Assembly (NCBI GenBank): GCA_017311185.1
Contig: JAESUZ010004533.1
Location: 434,001-498,000, forward strand
DNA length: 64,000 bases
Reading direction: 5' to 3'
From: Proteles cristata cristata
Taxonomy: Eukaryota > Chordata > Mammalia > Carnivora > Hyaenidae
A program made the position numbers and the translations under genes. The notes under the pieces are model-generated. The model was not told the DNA's origin and did not search any database. It worked only from the letters and a program-made list of their open reading frames with translations. The first letter of the stretch is position 1. Every line of letters begins with the position of its first letter. Shown here piece after piece: positions 1 to 12,665 of this stretch.

Positions 1-1000
1 ATAAGCTGAGGTGGGCAGAGGTAGCAAGGCAAAGATTTTTATAGGCAAAAAGTCTTGAAGCAGGTCTTAAAGAAAGTGATGCATTATGAAATCAGGAAGT
101 GCATTGTGTTTTCTGATTTTAAAACATATTACAAAGCTACAGTAGTTAAAAGAATATGGTACTGGCATAAAGACAAATGAAACAGAATATAAAGCCTAGA
201 AACAAACCCAGGCATACATGAGCAACTGAACTTCAACAAGAATTCCAACAATACACAACAGGGATAAGATAGTCTTTTTAACAGACAGTGTTGGGGAACC
301 TGGATATCCATGTGCAAAAGGATGAAATTGGACTTCTATCTTACTTCATACATAAAAGCCAACTTAAAATAGATGAAAGACTGAAAGGACCTAAAACTGT
401 AAATATCCTACAAGAATATATAAGGGAAAAGCTTCATGACATTGGCCTTGACAATCATTTCATTGATTCGACACCAAAAGCACAGGCAATAAAGGAAAAT
501 ATAGACAACCGGGATTATATCAAACTAAAAAGCTTCTTCACAGCAAAGGAAACAATCAACAGAGTGAAAGGCAACTGATAGACTGGGAGAAATATTTATA
601 TACCGCAGACCTGATAAGAGGCTAATCTCCAAAATATACAGGAAACTCCTATAACTCAGTAGCAAATCCCCCTTAAGCCTCCCACTAAAACAAACACACA
701 AAAATACCTCAATTTTAAAATATGGGCAAAGGACTTGAATAGACATTTCTCCAAAGAAGACATTCACATGGCCAAGAGGCATATGAAAAGGTGCTTCAGT
801 ATCATCAGAGACATTGAAATCAAAACCAGGATAAGATATCACCACATACCATTTAGGATGGCTATTATCACAATAACAGGATATAATAAGTGTTACAAGG
901 ATATGGAGACATTAGAACCCTTTATATTGTTGTTGGGTAAAATGGTACAGACACTATAAGAAACTGAGTGGAGGTTCTAAAGAAATTAAAAATAGAACTA

Positions 1001-1170
1001 GTGGGAGTTCCTGGGTGGCTCAGTTGGTTAAGTGTCTGACTTACTTTTGGCTAAGGTCATAAGTTCATGGTTCATGAGATCAAGCCCTGCATTGCTTGGG
1101 ATTCTCTCTCCCCACCTCTCTCTGCCCCTCCTTTGAATGTTCTCTCTCAAAATAAATAAGTAAACATTAA
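1001..1170 (+). mobile_element. CAN-SINE (tRNA-Lys-derived), inserted in L1
   Basis: The head CCTGGGTGGCTCAGTTGGTTAAG resembles the internal A-box region of a tRNA-Lys-derived carnivoran SINE. It is followed by a B-box-like segment, a CT-rich block and an AATAAATAAGTAAACATTAAA tail. The flanks AAAAATAGAACTA (988-1000) and AAAAATAGGACTA (1171-1183) match at 12 of 13 positions and form the TSD. Both copies are L1 sequence, which shows the SINE jumped into the older L1. Confidence 0.9.
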
Positions 1171-1613
1171 AAAAATAGGACTACCATTTGGTAATTGGGA
1201 AACAACCCAAATGTCCATCAACAGACAAAGGGATAAAGAATATGTGGTACATATGTATGATGGAATATTATTCAGCCTTAAAAAGGAGGGAAATCTTGCC
1301 ATTTGTGACAACATGGATAAACCTGGAAAACATTGTACTAGGTGAAACAAGACAGTTACAAAAGGTCAAATATCACATAATTCCACTTACATAAGCTATC
1401 TAAATTAGTCAGACTCCTAGAAGCAGAAAATAAATAGTTGATGCCAGGGTACGAAGGAAGAGGGAAATGGGAGTTGTTCAATCAGTATAAAATTATAGTA
1501 ACACAAGATGAATAAGATAAAAAGATCTGTACAACATAGTTCTATGATTTAGTGCCCAAGTATTGCCACTTAAAAACTTGTCAAGTGCGTAGATCTCATG
1601 CTAAGTGTTCATA

Positions 1614-1636
1614 ACACACACACACACACACACACA
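1614..1636. repeat. (CA)n microsatellite in L1 3' UTR
   Basis: A run of about 11 CA units lies inside the L1 3' UTR. It is short and may be polymorphic. Confidence 0.9.
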
Positions 1637-1818
1637 AGCAAGGAGACACAAGAAATCTTTTGGAGGTGATGGGTATGTTTATTACCTTGTTTGTGGAGAT
1701 AGTATCACAGGTGTGTAAATATGCATATATCTGCACTCATCAAAATGTATACATTAAAGATGTGCAACATTTATATATTAAGTATACCTCAATAAAGTGG
1801 AAAAAAAAAGAAAGTGAT

Positions 1819-2589
1819 AAACATGAGTGAATGGAATGGAGATTGTGGAGGACAGCAAAGAAATATAGGCAAGGAGAACCAAGGTCAATGTGGGGTTTAT
1901 GTGCCAAAGACAAAACTGGGAACTTTGTACAAGGAGATTACTACTTGATCCCCAAAACTAGAATACCTAAAAAGATTAGGGAAGTCAAAAGTGAAGCGTT
2001 ATTTTGACATTTTTATATTCTACTTATCATTTCAATTGGGATATGGGAGGGAAGGAGATTTAGATACTGGTGTATAAATCACCATGTTACCTGGAAATCC
2101 CTGGAAAACATAGCTTGACTTCTGTTTATTAATCCTTTTGATATAAAGTCTCTAAAAATGATTTTTATTTTGTGTGATAAGGAGTAATTTATACTGATTT
2201 CCCTGGATGTCTTGCTAAAATCAGTCTCATTTCTTGGTATTCACATTTTCTATATCCTATGATCAGTCTATCAGGAAAGCTAGTTAGATGAGGGAGTTAA
2301 GATCACTTCTTATATATTAATCATCAAGGACTTTGTTGAAATGGGACTGTTTTCCAAGCATTATTTGTTTTTAATTTTATAAATAAAATGTATTTGAAGT
2401 TTGAGCTGGGGTGCCCCAAAGTCAATAAGGGGGTTTTGCATTTTCATCATGGTGCAAAGGAGAATTAAGGAACAAATTAATCTAATGGCAATGAAAGCTA
2501 TAGGCTGAATGGGGGATTTCTCTGAAGTCTTCAAATATTATTTCATAAACTGTTAGGAGTGGAAGATGACCTGATCTAACCCACGTATA
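1819..2589. other. AT-rich DNA, nothing recognised
   Basis: No open frame of note, no recognisable repeat and no CpG cluster is visible on either strand. Confidence 0.6.
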
Positions 2590-2960
2590 ATAACAGTACT
2601 AATAATGATGATGATAACAGTTGAAGTTTACTTCCACCCATATATTAGCTTATTAATTTTCATCATAATCCCATGAGCATTACTCTCATTTTACAGATGA
2701 AGAAACTAAAGCTTAGACTGATTAACTGTCAAGGTAATACAGGAAAGCAGTGTCAGAGAGGATGTTTGAACTAAGGTTTGTTGAACCACCACTCTGAAGC
2801 CCACATTCTTTGCTGTTATCCTCTACTGCTACTACTATCCTCCTGCTGAGGAGACTGAGGTAGAGAAAAGCTAATTACATTACTAACAGCATAGGACTAG
2901 TTGCTTGCAGAGCTGGGGTAGAAGCTATAACTTTGGCCCAAGAATCCTTGGAGAAACTCT
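2590..2960 (-). mobile_element. MIR SINE relics (one or two adjacent)
   Basis: The stretch CATTTTACAGATGAAGAAAC near 2688-2707, followed by degraded pieces of 'actgaggctcagag...acacagctag', is the reverse complement of the MIR core. A second similar block (GAGACTGAGGTAGAGAAAAG near 2850, then GCAGAGCTGGG near 2910) suggests a second minus-strand MIR piece directly after it. MIRs predate placental radiation and are heavily mutated; boundaries are approximate. Confidence 0.7.
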
Positions 2961-5900
2961 GAGCCTGTGAATCAGCTGGTGGTAAAAGCTGGTCTTCCCT
3001 GGGTGCCCTCTCACACTAGTGGGGACTGCTCATCTCTGAGATGGGGTCTCATGTGACTTGATCATACTTCAAGTATAATTCATGTTATGACAGAGATAGG
3101 ATGTTAATGCTTTTAGGATTTTAATTAAGTTATATTCTTTCTTTGTTTTCTGATGCTTGGATTAATGATTAAAATCCCAAATATCCTAATATCCTGAAAA
3201 TAGACCCTGAAGAAGAGCTGTTTGGATGGGCTGTACTCTAACTTTAGAGATGCAGAAGATTATAGAGGCAGCTTTCTAAACTATGGCCGTATTTTTTTCT
3301 CCCTTCTTCTCTGCAAAGACTGTAATATTTGAGAAGGTGATTATGAGGATATATTCTGTAACCACTGTTCTTGACTCTAAGTATTAACAATTGCTCAGGA
3401 AAAGCTACCTCACTCTTTAAGCCTCTGCAAAACCTGGTGCCTTTTGAAATGTCCTGGGAGTATGGCTTCAAATTAAAGTTGACATGGGGACATATAGGAC
3501 TCCATCTCACACTCTGGAGTCTTAGTCTGTGGAGATAACCTACTCAGAGTGCACCGCTCTAAAGGACAGTAGATTTTGACTGAGTTGGGTTTTCCAGAAA
3601 ATGGTATGAAAATTTCAAGCTTCATTATAGCCTGAAACACCTACCTGAGTTAATGGTGCAAACTCTTCCTCTTCAAGCGATGCTTTTAAATGGACATTGA
3701 TGGGGGTTATGGCTTATATATTTTCATTTACATTTGAGGGTTGTATGTAGGATGACCTTGTGTTATTTTTGTAAGAAGCAAATATTAAAAATTAAAATAT
3801 AAAAATATATTAAAAGCACACAAAGCAAATTTATGTTATGTATTTCCTTTGAGGAGGACTCAATATTAGACAATTAGGGGCATAATGAAACATTATGACA
3901 TGGTTTTATTCTTACAAAATGTATAATCTGTTAGGGAAACAATATTTGCATGAGTTATACATAGGTATGTGAATGGTAGAGAAAACTAAAATCTGTAATT
4001 TTTCTAAAGAGAGAGCACCGACTTCAGATTGGAGTACTCTGGGAAGTGGGAAATGAGTTGGACCTTAAAATATGGCTAAAAATTAGGTGTGAGAGCCTTG
4101 AAGGTGGGAAGCACAAGATACCAGGGAATACATAGGTCAGTCTGGCCAGAGCAGGGTCAGTTTTAAATGTTCACAGGGGAGGTAGGCATTAAAGGGAAGG
4201 TGTATACTGCCTATACTCACCTTATACTTCTCCAACAAAGGGCTTTGGGAAACTTCAAGTATGAGTAACATTTTGTTTTAAAAACATGAAGAATGTGAGG
4301 ATGGCAACCCAGTCCCCATACTTGTTCAGACCATGACCTTCATTTTCAGCACTTCCAGGGGTTCTTCCCATGCTGTAAATAATATAAAATGCTCCCTGGC
4401 TTGGTGTCAGTATTTTTTATGTCTCTCAGACTTCCTTTCCTTTGTAAGCCCTGATGGGCTCCCTGAGACTGGTGATAAAGCGCAAACCTAGCGGGTGAAA
4501 GCAGATATGTCATAAATTAGTGTACAGGAGCTCAGAGAGCTTTGTTTGGAACAGTCTGGAATCTGAGACCACAGTTTGCAGTATCTCCCAGAAACAGATT
4601 TTAGAGTTCGGCTCCCTTGAGAAGTCATTCCACCCCACCCCATCTGCCTAGGGAATTTGAAAAAACTGCAAATGGACTAAAATTTAAATGAAGCGTTAGT
4701 ACCTATAATACACTTTGGTTAGCTATTCAAAATAATGATGCATAATTTGGTATCATAAAACATATGTTCCTCTTTTATGCCTTTGTTCTATTTACCTCCT
4801 CCAAATTTTTACTTGTAAAGGTATTTCACATATATTCTGTGGCCCTGCTAGTATTTTCTGATCAGAATATTGTGCAGATCTTTTCATGTTGAGTTTACCT
4901 ATGATATGGCAATACATTAATGGTAGCAGCAGTTGTTAAACACAATTTTACAAAAAAGGGGAGAAATGCATTTCATCATTTTGCTACCACAAATTGAAAC
5001 ATACATGCAAAACCATGAGTTTTAATAAATGTGACATAAGTTAACAGAGCATGGAAGACAGAAGAGTGGAAAATGGTGTCCTTAAATCAATTTAATGTGG
5101 TAACAACCCCAAACAAACAACAGATTGGGCTTCTTCAGCAAAACACACTAGAAAAACGAAGGTTGTCAGAAATTGTTCACAGTATATTCTTCATCAAATT
5201 GCAGAGGAGATTATCTGACAGAATTAAGTACAGAGTCAGTTATGAGAAATTTGTCCTCTTGGTAACTAATGTTGAAAATATTATTTATATTAACAGGCAA
5301 AATAGGCTGGCAGTATACAAGCAATTATCTAAATTTTATGGATGTGGTTCTGCCCATAAATCTGGGTAATGATGGCATATCTCTTATGGAACTACATTAA
5401 CTTATGGGTTACCATAATTGTGTTGAATCAAGGAAATGTCCACTTGAAGATTAAGGCATCAGAGTGATAGTCACTAGCTGATGGACAGTCAAAAAGGCTC
5501 TGGTCATCAACAACAAAAGAAACTTTCCAATTAGCTATAAAGGAAAGTAATTTGAACAGTGACCCCTTTTATATTCATTATATTCTCTAGAACTATTTCA
5601 TTGCTAGGAGGTTAAAGGATGTGAAATTAAAGTGGTCTCCTTTTTCATATGATAAAAACAATGTAGGTAGTTAAACTGTCAAGTGCACTGAACCCAGAAA
5701 TAGAGATTCTGATTTTTGCAGAGATGTAATTTCGTTTCAACCTTCTTTCAGTCTGAAGCTTCTGATATTGTAGAGTGACTTAGTCTGGGTCCTGATTTGA
5801 GTGAGCTGGTAGTTCTAAAATATAAACTTACATAATTGAATCAGATGAGAAATACAAATCTAGGTATCAGCTAGCTTTTTGCCTTTGTTTGGTCAAAACT

Positions 5901-6339
5901 GTGAAAATATTTATTAAATTTAAAATAATGAAATAAAATTTCAATTTACTCATAATGTTTGTTATATAGTTATTTCAATTCTTCTTTTCTCTAAAAATTA
6001 GAAAAATTTATCATTGCCATAGACTTACAGAAATGTTTAAAGTTTTTTATTAGTTCATAAAAATATTTTACCAGGCCCCTTGAATAAAGAATACCCAGAG
6101 AGGAAAGAAATCAATTCCTTCTTAACATAAGTGTTACTTACCTCAAGTGCCTATTTAGCTAATTGTTATAACAAGATTGGAGTTAAAAAAAATAATGACT
6201 GAACTAGATATTTGTTAGAAGAAATAAGCACCTTCTTTCAAATTGGTTTCCTAGTTTAATACTTGTAAATATCCCTGACTTCCATCTTTGTAATTAAAAA
6301 TGCCGTAGTTTTTATTTTTATATAAATATGCCTGTCATA
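2961..6339. other. Long AT-rich stretch without recognised genes or young repeats
   Basis: About 3.4 kb of AT-rich sequence with no CAN-SINE or L1. The longest open frame (98 codons, plus, 5073-5369) has low complexity and no recognisable domain, and another (88 codons, minus, 3244-3510) is equally featureless. I treat both as chance. No splice-bounded exon stands out. Confidence 0.5.
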
Positions 6340-6845
6340 GACTGCATCAATGGCCTCATTTCCTCATCTCTCCCTGCACTACTCCCTTTGCCATGTAACC
6401 TCATAGTCCATCTCTACTGAAGGTGGGACGTAATTCTCTGTCCTTGGTTTTAGCCATATGGCTTGCTTTGGCCAGTAGAATGAGAGAGAAGTGAGGAATA
6501 ATCACTTGAGCTTAGGCCTTACGAGCCCTTGTGTTTCTGGGGGCAAGCTCTTCCACTGCCATAAGCCTGTGACTAGGGTAGCCCACTGGAGGACCGTAGA
6601 CATGTGGAACAGAGCTGAGTAGTCCCAGTTGTCCCAGCCAAGGCCAGCTGATAACAGCTAACAGCCAGTGACTGTAGATACTGTTGACACATGAGCAAAC
6701 CTGGCTAAGACCAGCAGAGCTCTCTAGCCATCCCCAGCTGACTGGGACGTAAACAATAAAAGCTTATTGCTGAATGCTGTTGGAGGTATTTGTAGCTGTT
6801 TATTATGCAGTATTATTATGACAGTAGATAGCTGGTATATTATGT
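6340..6845 (+). mobile_element. MaLR solitary LTR relic (MLT1-like)
   Basis: GGCTTGCTTTGGCCAGTAGAATG near 6459-6481 and the downstream GTTTATTATGCAGTATTATTATGACAGTAGATAGCTGG block (near 6797-6834) match the internal and 3' landmarks of MLT1-class LTRs of the mammalian MaLR family, in plus orientation. No internal MaLR sequence follows, so this looks like a solo LTR or a truncated copy. Divergence is high; the exact subfamily cannot be read by eye. Confidence 0.6.
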
Positions 6846-6926
6846 AAGCTGCCCTTCAGAGGTCAAAATGTGTTGACTTGTATTTTTCCAGCAGTGGGAA
6901 TGAATTGCTCTAAACTGGTTGTTTTC

Positions 6927-7122
6927 TTTCTTTCTTTCTTGCTTGCTTGCTTTCATTTATTTTGAGAGGGGGGAGAGGGGCAGACAGAGAGGGTAAGAGA
7001 ATTCCAAGTGGGCTCTCTGCTATCAGCACAGATGTGGGGCTTGACTTCATGAACTGTGAGATCATGACACAATCCGAAATCAAGAGTTGGACGCTCAACT
7101 GACTGAGCCATCTAGATACCTA
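6927..7122 (-). mobile_element. CAN-SINE, antisense
   Basis: Read on the minus strand it has the tRNA-Lys-like head (the plus strand ends GACTGAGCCATCTAGATACC), the CT-rich block (seen as GAGAGGGGGGAGAGGGG) and an A-rich tail that appears here as T-rich sequence. The tail has expanded into a compound (CTTT)n(CTTG)n tetranucleotide run at about 6922-6954. An imperfect TSD is visible around TGGTTGTTTTC / TGGTTGCTCTC. Confidence 0.88.
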
Positions 7123-8671
7123 TGGTTGCTCTCTATCTAAGGGTCCTCCTAGTAGTAAAATTCAAGAGGGGATTAACCCTTGAGGTCATAGAAAAGTGTT
7201 AAACCCTGTAGGGCTTAGTTGCACATGAACCAGACTGATATAGTCTATGATGTCTTCTTTTCACCTACAATTATCAACTTTACCTCCCTCCCTTTTTTGC
7301 TTCTATCTTTTTTAGCTTTGCCTTTATTGCTTTGCAAATAATAATTAAACATTTATTTAATGTCTCCTACATGTCAGACAGCCATTGTGGGACCTCACAA
7401 ACTAGACTGAGAGAGGGTATGCAAAGTGTACTTTGTTTGAAGCAATTAAGAAGTAATTTGGATAAAGCATCAATGTGGGGATATTTGCTTAATATTTAGG
7501 CATGCAATTCTTAGAGCAGGATAAAGGAAAAGGAATAAACTGGACCTGCTATGCAGGGCAAATGAGACAGAATTCTGCAGATCCTCTAGCAAGTGGAATA
7601 TAATGATGCCCCTCCTTACTCTGGCCAGTTCTAAATAAAGCCACTTTTCTGTGCTGGAGATGAATCACTGCATTCATGATAAGACCCTTGAGAATTACTG
7701 TTGTTTACTGAAAGCATCACCAGCAGAAAGGTTTAAGAATACCCCACAGTTAAAACACAAACACATTTACAATGATGAGTGATAGAAAATAGCTTAAATC
7801 TGCTTAGGTCTGCAGGTCTTCCCAGCACATCCAATGTACTTGTATTAGGTTGTTGCAGAGGGAATTCCACCACTAGTAAGAGAACACTGAAGGTAAATGT
7901 TTGACCACAGTCCAAATTCCTATAAAGGCACTTTGAAGCTTCCAACTTTTATGGCAATTTTGGATTTACAGTATCTTATAAAAACCTGGGCGGTGGAACC
8001 ATGAGAAAATAAAAGTTTCTTTCACTACTTTGGAGGCTCAGTGTTTATATTATCATTTAAGACAAGATACAAGTCAAGGGGATGGGAGTGTGGAGTGTGG
8101 ACTGGACCATTGTTGTCAAGTTAGCCCTGGTGGATTGATGGGGGAGGCTCTGCCAGGTCAAGGTGAGTGAGTGTCCTCAGACTGATCTGGATGGTTTTGA
8201 TTTGACTCCCTGGATAAAGTGAATTATTTGATTTATTAGCAACTTTGCTTGCTATTTGATAAGCACTGTACCAGGCTTGGCTGGAGGTGCCCTTGATAGA
8301 TTGTTTGGAGAGATTAAACATGGCAATGGGAGCAAGTTAGAAAAAAATGATGTCAGATATAGTATATGTACAAACTAACAATCTCATCATGTACAAAATA
8401 ATAAAGCACAAATAGGAGTCAATTCAATGACTCTGGATGGCTCTTTGGAGGTGAAAGTTGGGCCTTCTGACAATGCTGGCTGGAGATGGAGATTAGTTGG
8501 CTGAGAGTATGAGATGAAGGCTCCAAATGGGGCCATGACACTGACACAAGAGGAGAGGGTAGAAAGCATCTTGGAGCTTATGTCATTCTTCATGCTGGAA
8601 ATTTTAGCAGAGTTAAGATCTTCTTATCAGTATTTTATTCATATTTTTAAATACAAAGTTTTCACTGCTAT
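7123..8671. other. No gene recognised
   Basis: Mixed-composition DNA. Three short minus-strand open frames (about 66-70 codons, near 7733-7945, 8121-8321 and 8387-8593) have no recognisable domain and are within chance expectation. No young repeats are present. Confidence 0.5.
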
Positions 8672-8910
8672 TGTTTAAGAGGCAGTATCATATAGGATCA
8701 AATTATCTAGGTTTCATTCTTGGTTCTGCCACTTACTAGTTATGTGACTTGGGCCATGATAACCAGTGTGTGTCAGTTTCCTCATGTATAAAATGGGGTT
8801 TTCAGTTGTGCCTTGTCATATGGTTGTTGTGAGTATATAATGAGCCCTGCTTAAATACCCTATGTAGAAGTGCTCATAAATGATAACTGCTATTACATGT
8901 TAAGGGCCTG
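8672..8910 (+). mobile_element. MIR SINE relic
   Basis: The order GTTCTGCCACTTACTAGTTATG, then GTCAGTTTCCTCATGTATAAAATGGGG, then GGTTGTTGTGAG, and a degraded 3' end follows the MIR consensus in plus orientation across about 240 bp. Confidence 0.85.
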
Positions 8911-9720
8911 GACAATCACTGTGCCCTTCCTATTTTAGATACTCAGTAAATGCTAGATATGAGAGGGCTGACACCAAGAAGCCAAGTGACAGGGGATTAT
9001 TACATGAGATCAGATAAGTTCAGGGGAAGAATGATAAAATCAGAGCTAAGGGAGCCTGGCGGTTTTGCTTAGCCCCATTCTATTATCATTTTTACATATG
9101 GGCCACAAGTCTAAGCATATTCGTGTTAACCTGAGCCATTTGGATATTGTAGATAGGAGAATGATGTGAAGCTATTGCACTGGAGAAAATTGGACTTGAG
9201 TGTAAAGATGAAAGGAGTCAAGGTAGTAAGAGCAGAAGATGTGGATTCCAAAGCCTGTTACAGGGAGACCTGACACAGAAGGGACTGTGAGGGAGCAACA
9301 TGTTGAAGAACCACACAGAGGAAGGTCCAGGAGTTCATGACGCAGAGGAGAAAAAATAACACTGAATGTGGATTTGACAAAGGAGTTAGTGCCAGTTATG
9401 GTTCCTTAGCTTATGGCTTTGGAGGTCACCAGGGTGCACTGCTGTTTGCCATTTGTATGGAAAACCCTAAATTTAATGTTATGACTTTGGCGGCTAGAGA
9501 CATACTTTGATTTTATGGATAGACATGCAATTCCTTTTTGAAATCAGATGTAAAAGAACCACTCCTGCTTGCTTTGACTTCTTTAAAAAATAGATCCTCT
9601 CTCAAAATAGTTTGTTCTCAGCAATAGAAAATATAAGCTTGTAGGTATAACACCTGGAAGTACATGATGTTGGGGTTATTATAACCTAAATGCTTTGATA
9701 TTAAATGATGTTCTTTTAAA
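8911..9720. other. No gene recognised
   Basis: Purine-rich, single-copy-looking DNA. No long open frame and no recognised mobile element. Confidence 0.5.
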
Positions 9721-9732
9721 CAGCTTATATTT

Positions 9733-9962
9733 TGGCGGTACCTGGGTGGCTCAGTTGGTTAAGCGTCCAACTTCAGCTCAGGTCATGATCTCATGGTTCG
9801 TGGGTTCAAGCATCACATCGGGCTCTTTGCTGACAGCTAGCTCAGAGCCTGGAGCCTGCTTCAGATTCTGTGTCTCCCTCTCTCTCTGACCCTCCCCTGC
9901 TCATGCTGTCTCTATCTCTCTCTCAAAAAACAAACAAAAACAAAAAACAAAAAAAAACACCC
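9733..9962 (+). mobile_element. CAN-SINE with perfect 12-bp TSD
   Basis: A complete copy: tRNA-like head from GGCGGTACCTGGGTGGC, the B-box-like GGTTCGTGGGTTCAAGC, a CT-rich block with CTCTCTCTGACCC, and an A-rich tail with CAAA repeats. CAGCTTATATTT occurs at 9721-9732 and again at 9963-9974 as the TSD. The tail is unusual in being (CAAAA)n rather than the common AAATAAATAAAC. Confidence 0.95.
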
Positions 9963-10500
9963 CAGCTTATATTTATCAGGAATTCAATGTGGAAGGTAGT
10001 TATGAGTTCATTAATAAACACCGATTGTGTCCTCATTGTGTGCTCTCAATGAGAGTAGGAGATCAACAAATGTTCATTAAGCAATAAGCTGCAGTGGGAC
10101 TAGAAATACCATGAAAAACTATGCTCTTGATCTCACTATTTTAGTGAAAAGACAGATGTATTAAGAGAGGCCTCACTAAATTTTGCAACACTTAACATTT
10201 CTTGGTGGTCACAGTCATGGAAACCAACTACAGGTGCTTGAGTTGACATAACTCCAAGGATCAGACCTCTTGGCATTTTTGTACTTCTCAGATTCCTCAC
10301 TTCATGAAGTTCTCCCCAAATGAAGCCTGCTTGTGGAAGCTTCTTTCATTCCCACCACAATCTCATGATAATTATATGCTGTGCATGAAGAGCAAGGCCT
10401 AACCAGCTCTTGGAGCTGATTAACTCCACAGAGGAGGTCAATCCTATACACATTTCTTTTGTGTAAGATCTATTTTGTTAAAACTAAAAAGTCTTTGTCA

Positions 10501-10592
10501 GCAAATATATACATACATATAAGAAAATATAAAATATATATATACATAAATATATATTCATACATATATACATATATGTGTATATTGCATAG
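10501..10592. repeat. AT-rich low-complexity (TA/CATA)n tract
   Basis: Alternating TATA, CATA and TATG units over about 90 bp with almost no G or C. Confidence 0.85.
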
Positions 10593-10611
10593 TCTCATGT
10601 GTAAATATTTT

Positions 10612-11030
10612 ATACCTGTATCAGTAAGGATCAAGCAGATAGTAGATGGGGAGAAATAAATAAAGGGACCATTTCAAGGATGTAGGCAGGCTTCCTTAAG
10701 GGAAGCCAATAAGGGATGCTGCAAAAGTATAAAATGATACCACTCCTATTACTGAGGGCACCTGGAGAGGAGCTGTGGGAGATGGCTGCTTGCCGGGAAC
10801 TATGGCTTTTGATGGAGGAATACAGCCATTGTTCACCCACAGCATAGTAGAGAGCTAAGAAAATAAATACTTTTGTTTCAGTCTCTTCTTGTCTTCTGAT
10901 CTCCTGTGACTTGGCCTTCACAGGAAGCCACAGTGAAGGCACCCTTTAATGTAGACCATACAGGTCAGACCCCTGGAGCATAGTGAAGGTGGACAGTGTA
11001 TCTGGAGAGGCAATGGAGAATATATAACAC
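10612..11030 (+). repeat. Ancient interspersed repeat, family not named
   Basis: The segment containing CATACAGGTCAGACCCCTGG, GTGAAGGTGGACAGTG and ATCTGGAGAGGCAATGGAG resembles, in the same order, the block at about 22180-22620 (GAAGTCAGCCTCCCAGG, GAAGGGTAGAGAGTGGATCCAGAG). I recognise this as a widespread mammalian repeat type but cannot assign the family with confidence. The 103-codon minus-strand open frame (10631-10942) lies entirely inside it and is not a credible gene. Confidence 0.5.
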
Positions 11031-11744
11031 AATACTTGTTACATTTCTTGGTTTCAAACTTCATATGTGGCCATGTCTAATTAAGACATAGGGTCATTTC
11101 CCCAGAAGACAATAATAATTTGACACATTTCTGATTTATAACTTATCTAATTGGTTTTTCTTGCCAAGATATCTGCCCCAGTTATCTCTTTAGCCATGGT
11201 TTATATAATTTCCATGTCTCTGTTTCTCACATCATCCCTTTCTTGTCTGGCCCAGAGTTCTTTTCATTTTATGCTGTTACAGCACATTTATCATGATATT
11301 ATATTCTCCATAGTACTAATATATACTTAAAGCATATTCTTTAGTTTCTCCCCAAGGCTCAAATCAGTGCACATTATTAATTAAGCTTCAAAATCCCCAG
11401 TGAGATAGATAGTAATGCATACATAATAAGAAAGATGACAAGAGACAGAAATTTTATTAAGATGATTAAATGGGAAGTAATTTTCATGTGTGCAGACATA
11501 AAAGATTAAAATACCCACACCACACTGTATACATAGATTCTTGCTGGGGTCACTTATTGCTTAGACACAACATTGCCAGGGGTCCTGGATCTTCTCCTTC
11601 TTGGTCCCTTCATTACAGAAAGGTCTTTTGAATATTTTCAGTAACTAAGCTGATCAACTTGCCTAAGCCCTATGCATGGGTGGTTCTTTGGGTAATGGAA
11701 TGGGATGGGCAATGCCTCAGAAGTCTGGCTTACAAAAAGTATGT
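11031..11744. other. No gene recognised
   Basis: AT-rich DNA without recognised repeats; the last 100 bp may be the outer part of the antisense L1/HAL1 relic that follows. Confidence 0.45.
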
Positions 11745-12665
11745 AGTTGTTTTATTTCATACTTTTTTTCTCTTTGCATATCAGTTTGGGAAGTTTTTAT
11801 TTACGTATCTTCAAGCTTACTGATGCTTTCCTTGGTTATGTCCTGTCTACTGATGTAACTGTCAAGGGCATTCTCTATTCCCATTATGGTGTTTCTGATT
11901 TCTGGTCTTTCATTTTGATTCTTTCTCAGAGTTTCCATAGCTTTGCATACATTATCCACCTGTTCTTGCATGTTGTCTTAACTTTTTCATTATAATCCTT
12001 AGCATATTAATGATAATTATTTTTAGATTCCATGTGTGGTAATTCCAAAATCTGTGCCATACCTGAATCTGGTTCTGATGCTTGTTTTATGTGTTCAGAC
12101 TGTTTTTTTTTTTTCTTGCCTTGTGGGATGCCTTGCTATTTTTTATAAGCCAGACATGATATATTGGACAATAGGAACTGAGGTAAATAGGCTTTTAGTG
12201 TGATGTTTTATGTCAATCTGGCTAGGAATTGGGCTATTTTTAATGTTTTCTGTAGACATAGGTGTTAGATATGTAGAGGAAGGAAAAGTCCATTGAGATA
12301 GATGAATCATGAAAGACATTAGGAATATTAAGGTAGTTTTGTAAGGTAGATAAGATTTTGACATGTGAATTTAGGGTTAGATACTCTGGATTAAAGTATT
12401 ATAAGAAAGGCCAAGAATTAAGAAAGGGGGAAATTTAAATACCCCCAAATGTTCTAGTTTGACTATGTAGGGGAGTAGTGGGAATAGTAGGGCAGAGTAG
12501 GATTGCAGGTGGAGTTATGGCTAGAGTCAAATTAGACTGAGGGCTCAATTTATAAAAGGTCTTGAAACACAAGCTGAGGAAGGTACCTCCTTGAACAATT
12601 ACGAGGAAGGTTATACTTGGGTAGTTGAAAGAGTTTGGTGTTGGGCTCAAGGCAAGGAAAACTGG
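11745..12665 (-). mobile_element. L1/HAL1-type relic: ORF1 coiled-coil region and upstream sequence, antisense
   Basis: The minus strand of about 11760-12000 translates, with interruptions, into an ORF1-like coiled-coil pattern: a motif like EKVDNMQEQ, then AMETLRKNQNE, then a segment ending SQTDMQREKK. This order is typical of old L1 and HAL1 (half-L1) ORF1 proteins. Sequence at higher coordinates, to about 12665, fits the upstream part of the same element. Stops and frameshifts are frequent. No ORF2 sequence follows on the downstream (lower-coordinate) side, consistent with HAL1 or with truncation. Confidence 0.65.

Larger units (their letters stand above)
81..1806 (+). mobile_element. Old LINE-1 3' fragment (ORF2 C-terminus and 3' UTR), split by a SINE
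   Basis: This is a 5'-truncated relic of an old mammalian L1. Conceptual translation gives broken ORF2 C-terminal blocks: a finger/thumb-like stretch near 288-578 containing KSFFTAKETI, a block near 735-958 starting [10 protein letters not shown], and the terminal block at 1188-1394 containing MEYYSALKR. The three blocks lie in different frames with stops between them, so nothing is translated. After about 1400 comes a 3' UTR ending in a CCTCAATAAAG poly(A) signal and an A-run at 1800. AAAGAAAGTGAT occurs at 69-80 and again at 1807-1818 and is the likely TSD. A SINE at 1001-1170 interrupts the element, so the L1 is the older of the two. The subfamily is probably L1MA/MB-like, judged from the 3' UTR style only. 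Confidence 0.88.

Noticed and set aside
10631..10942. 103-codon minus frame as a gene
   Set aside because: Lies wholly within an ancient interspersed repeat; no domain.
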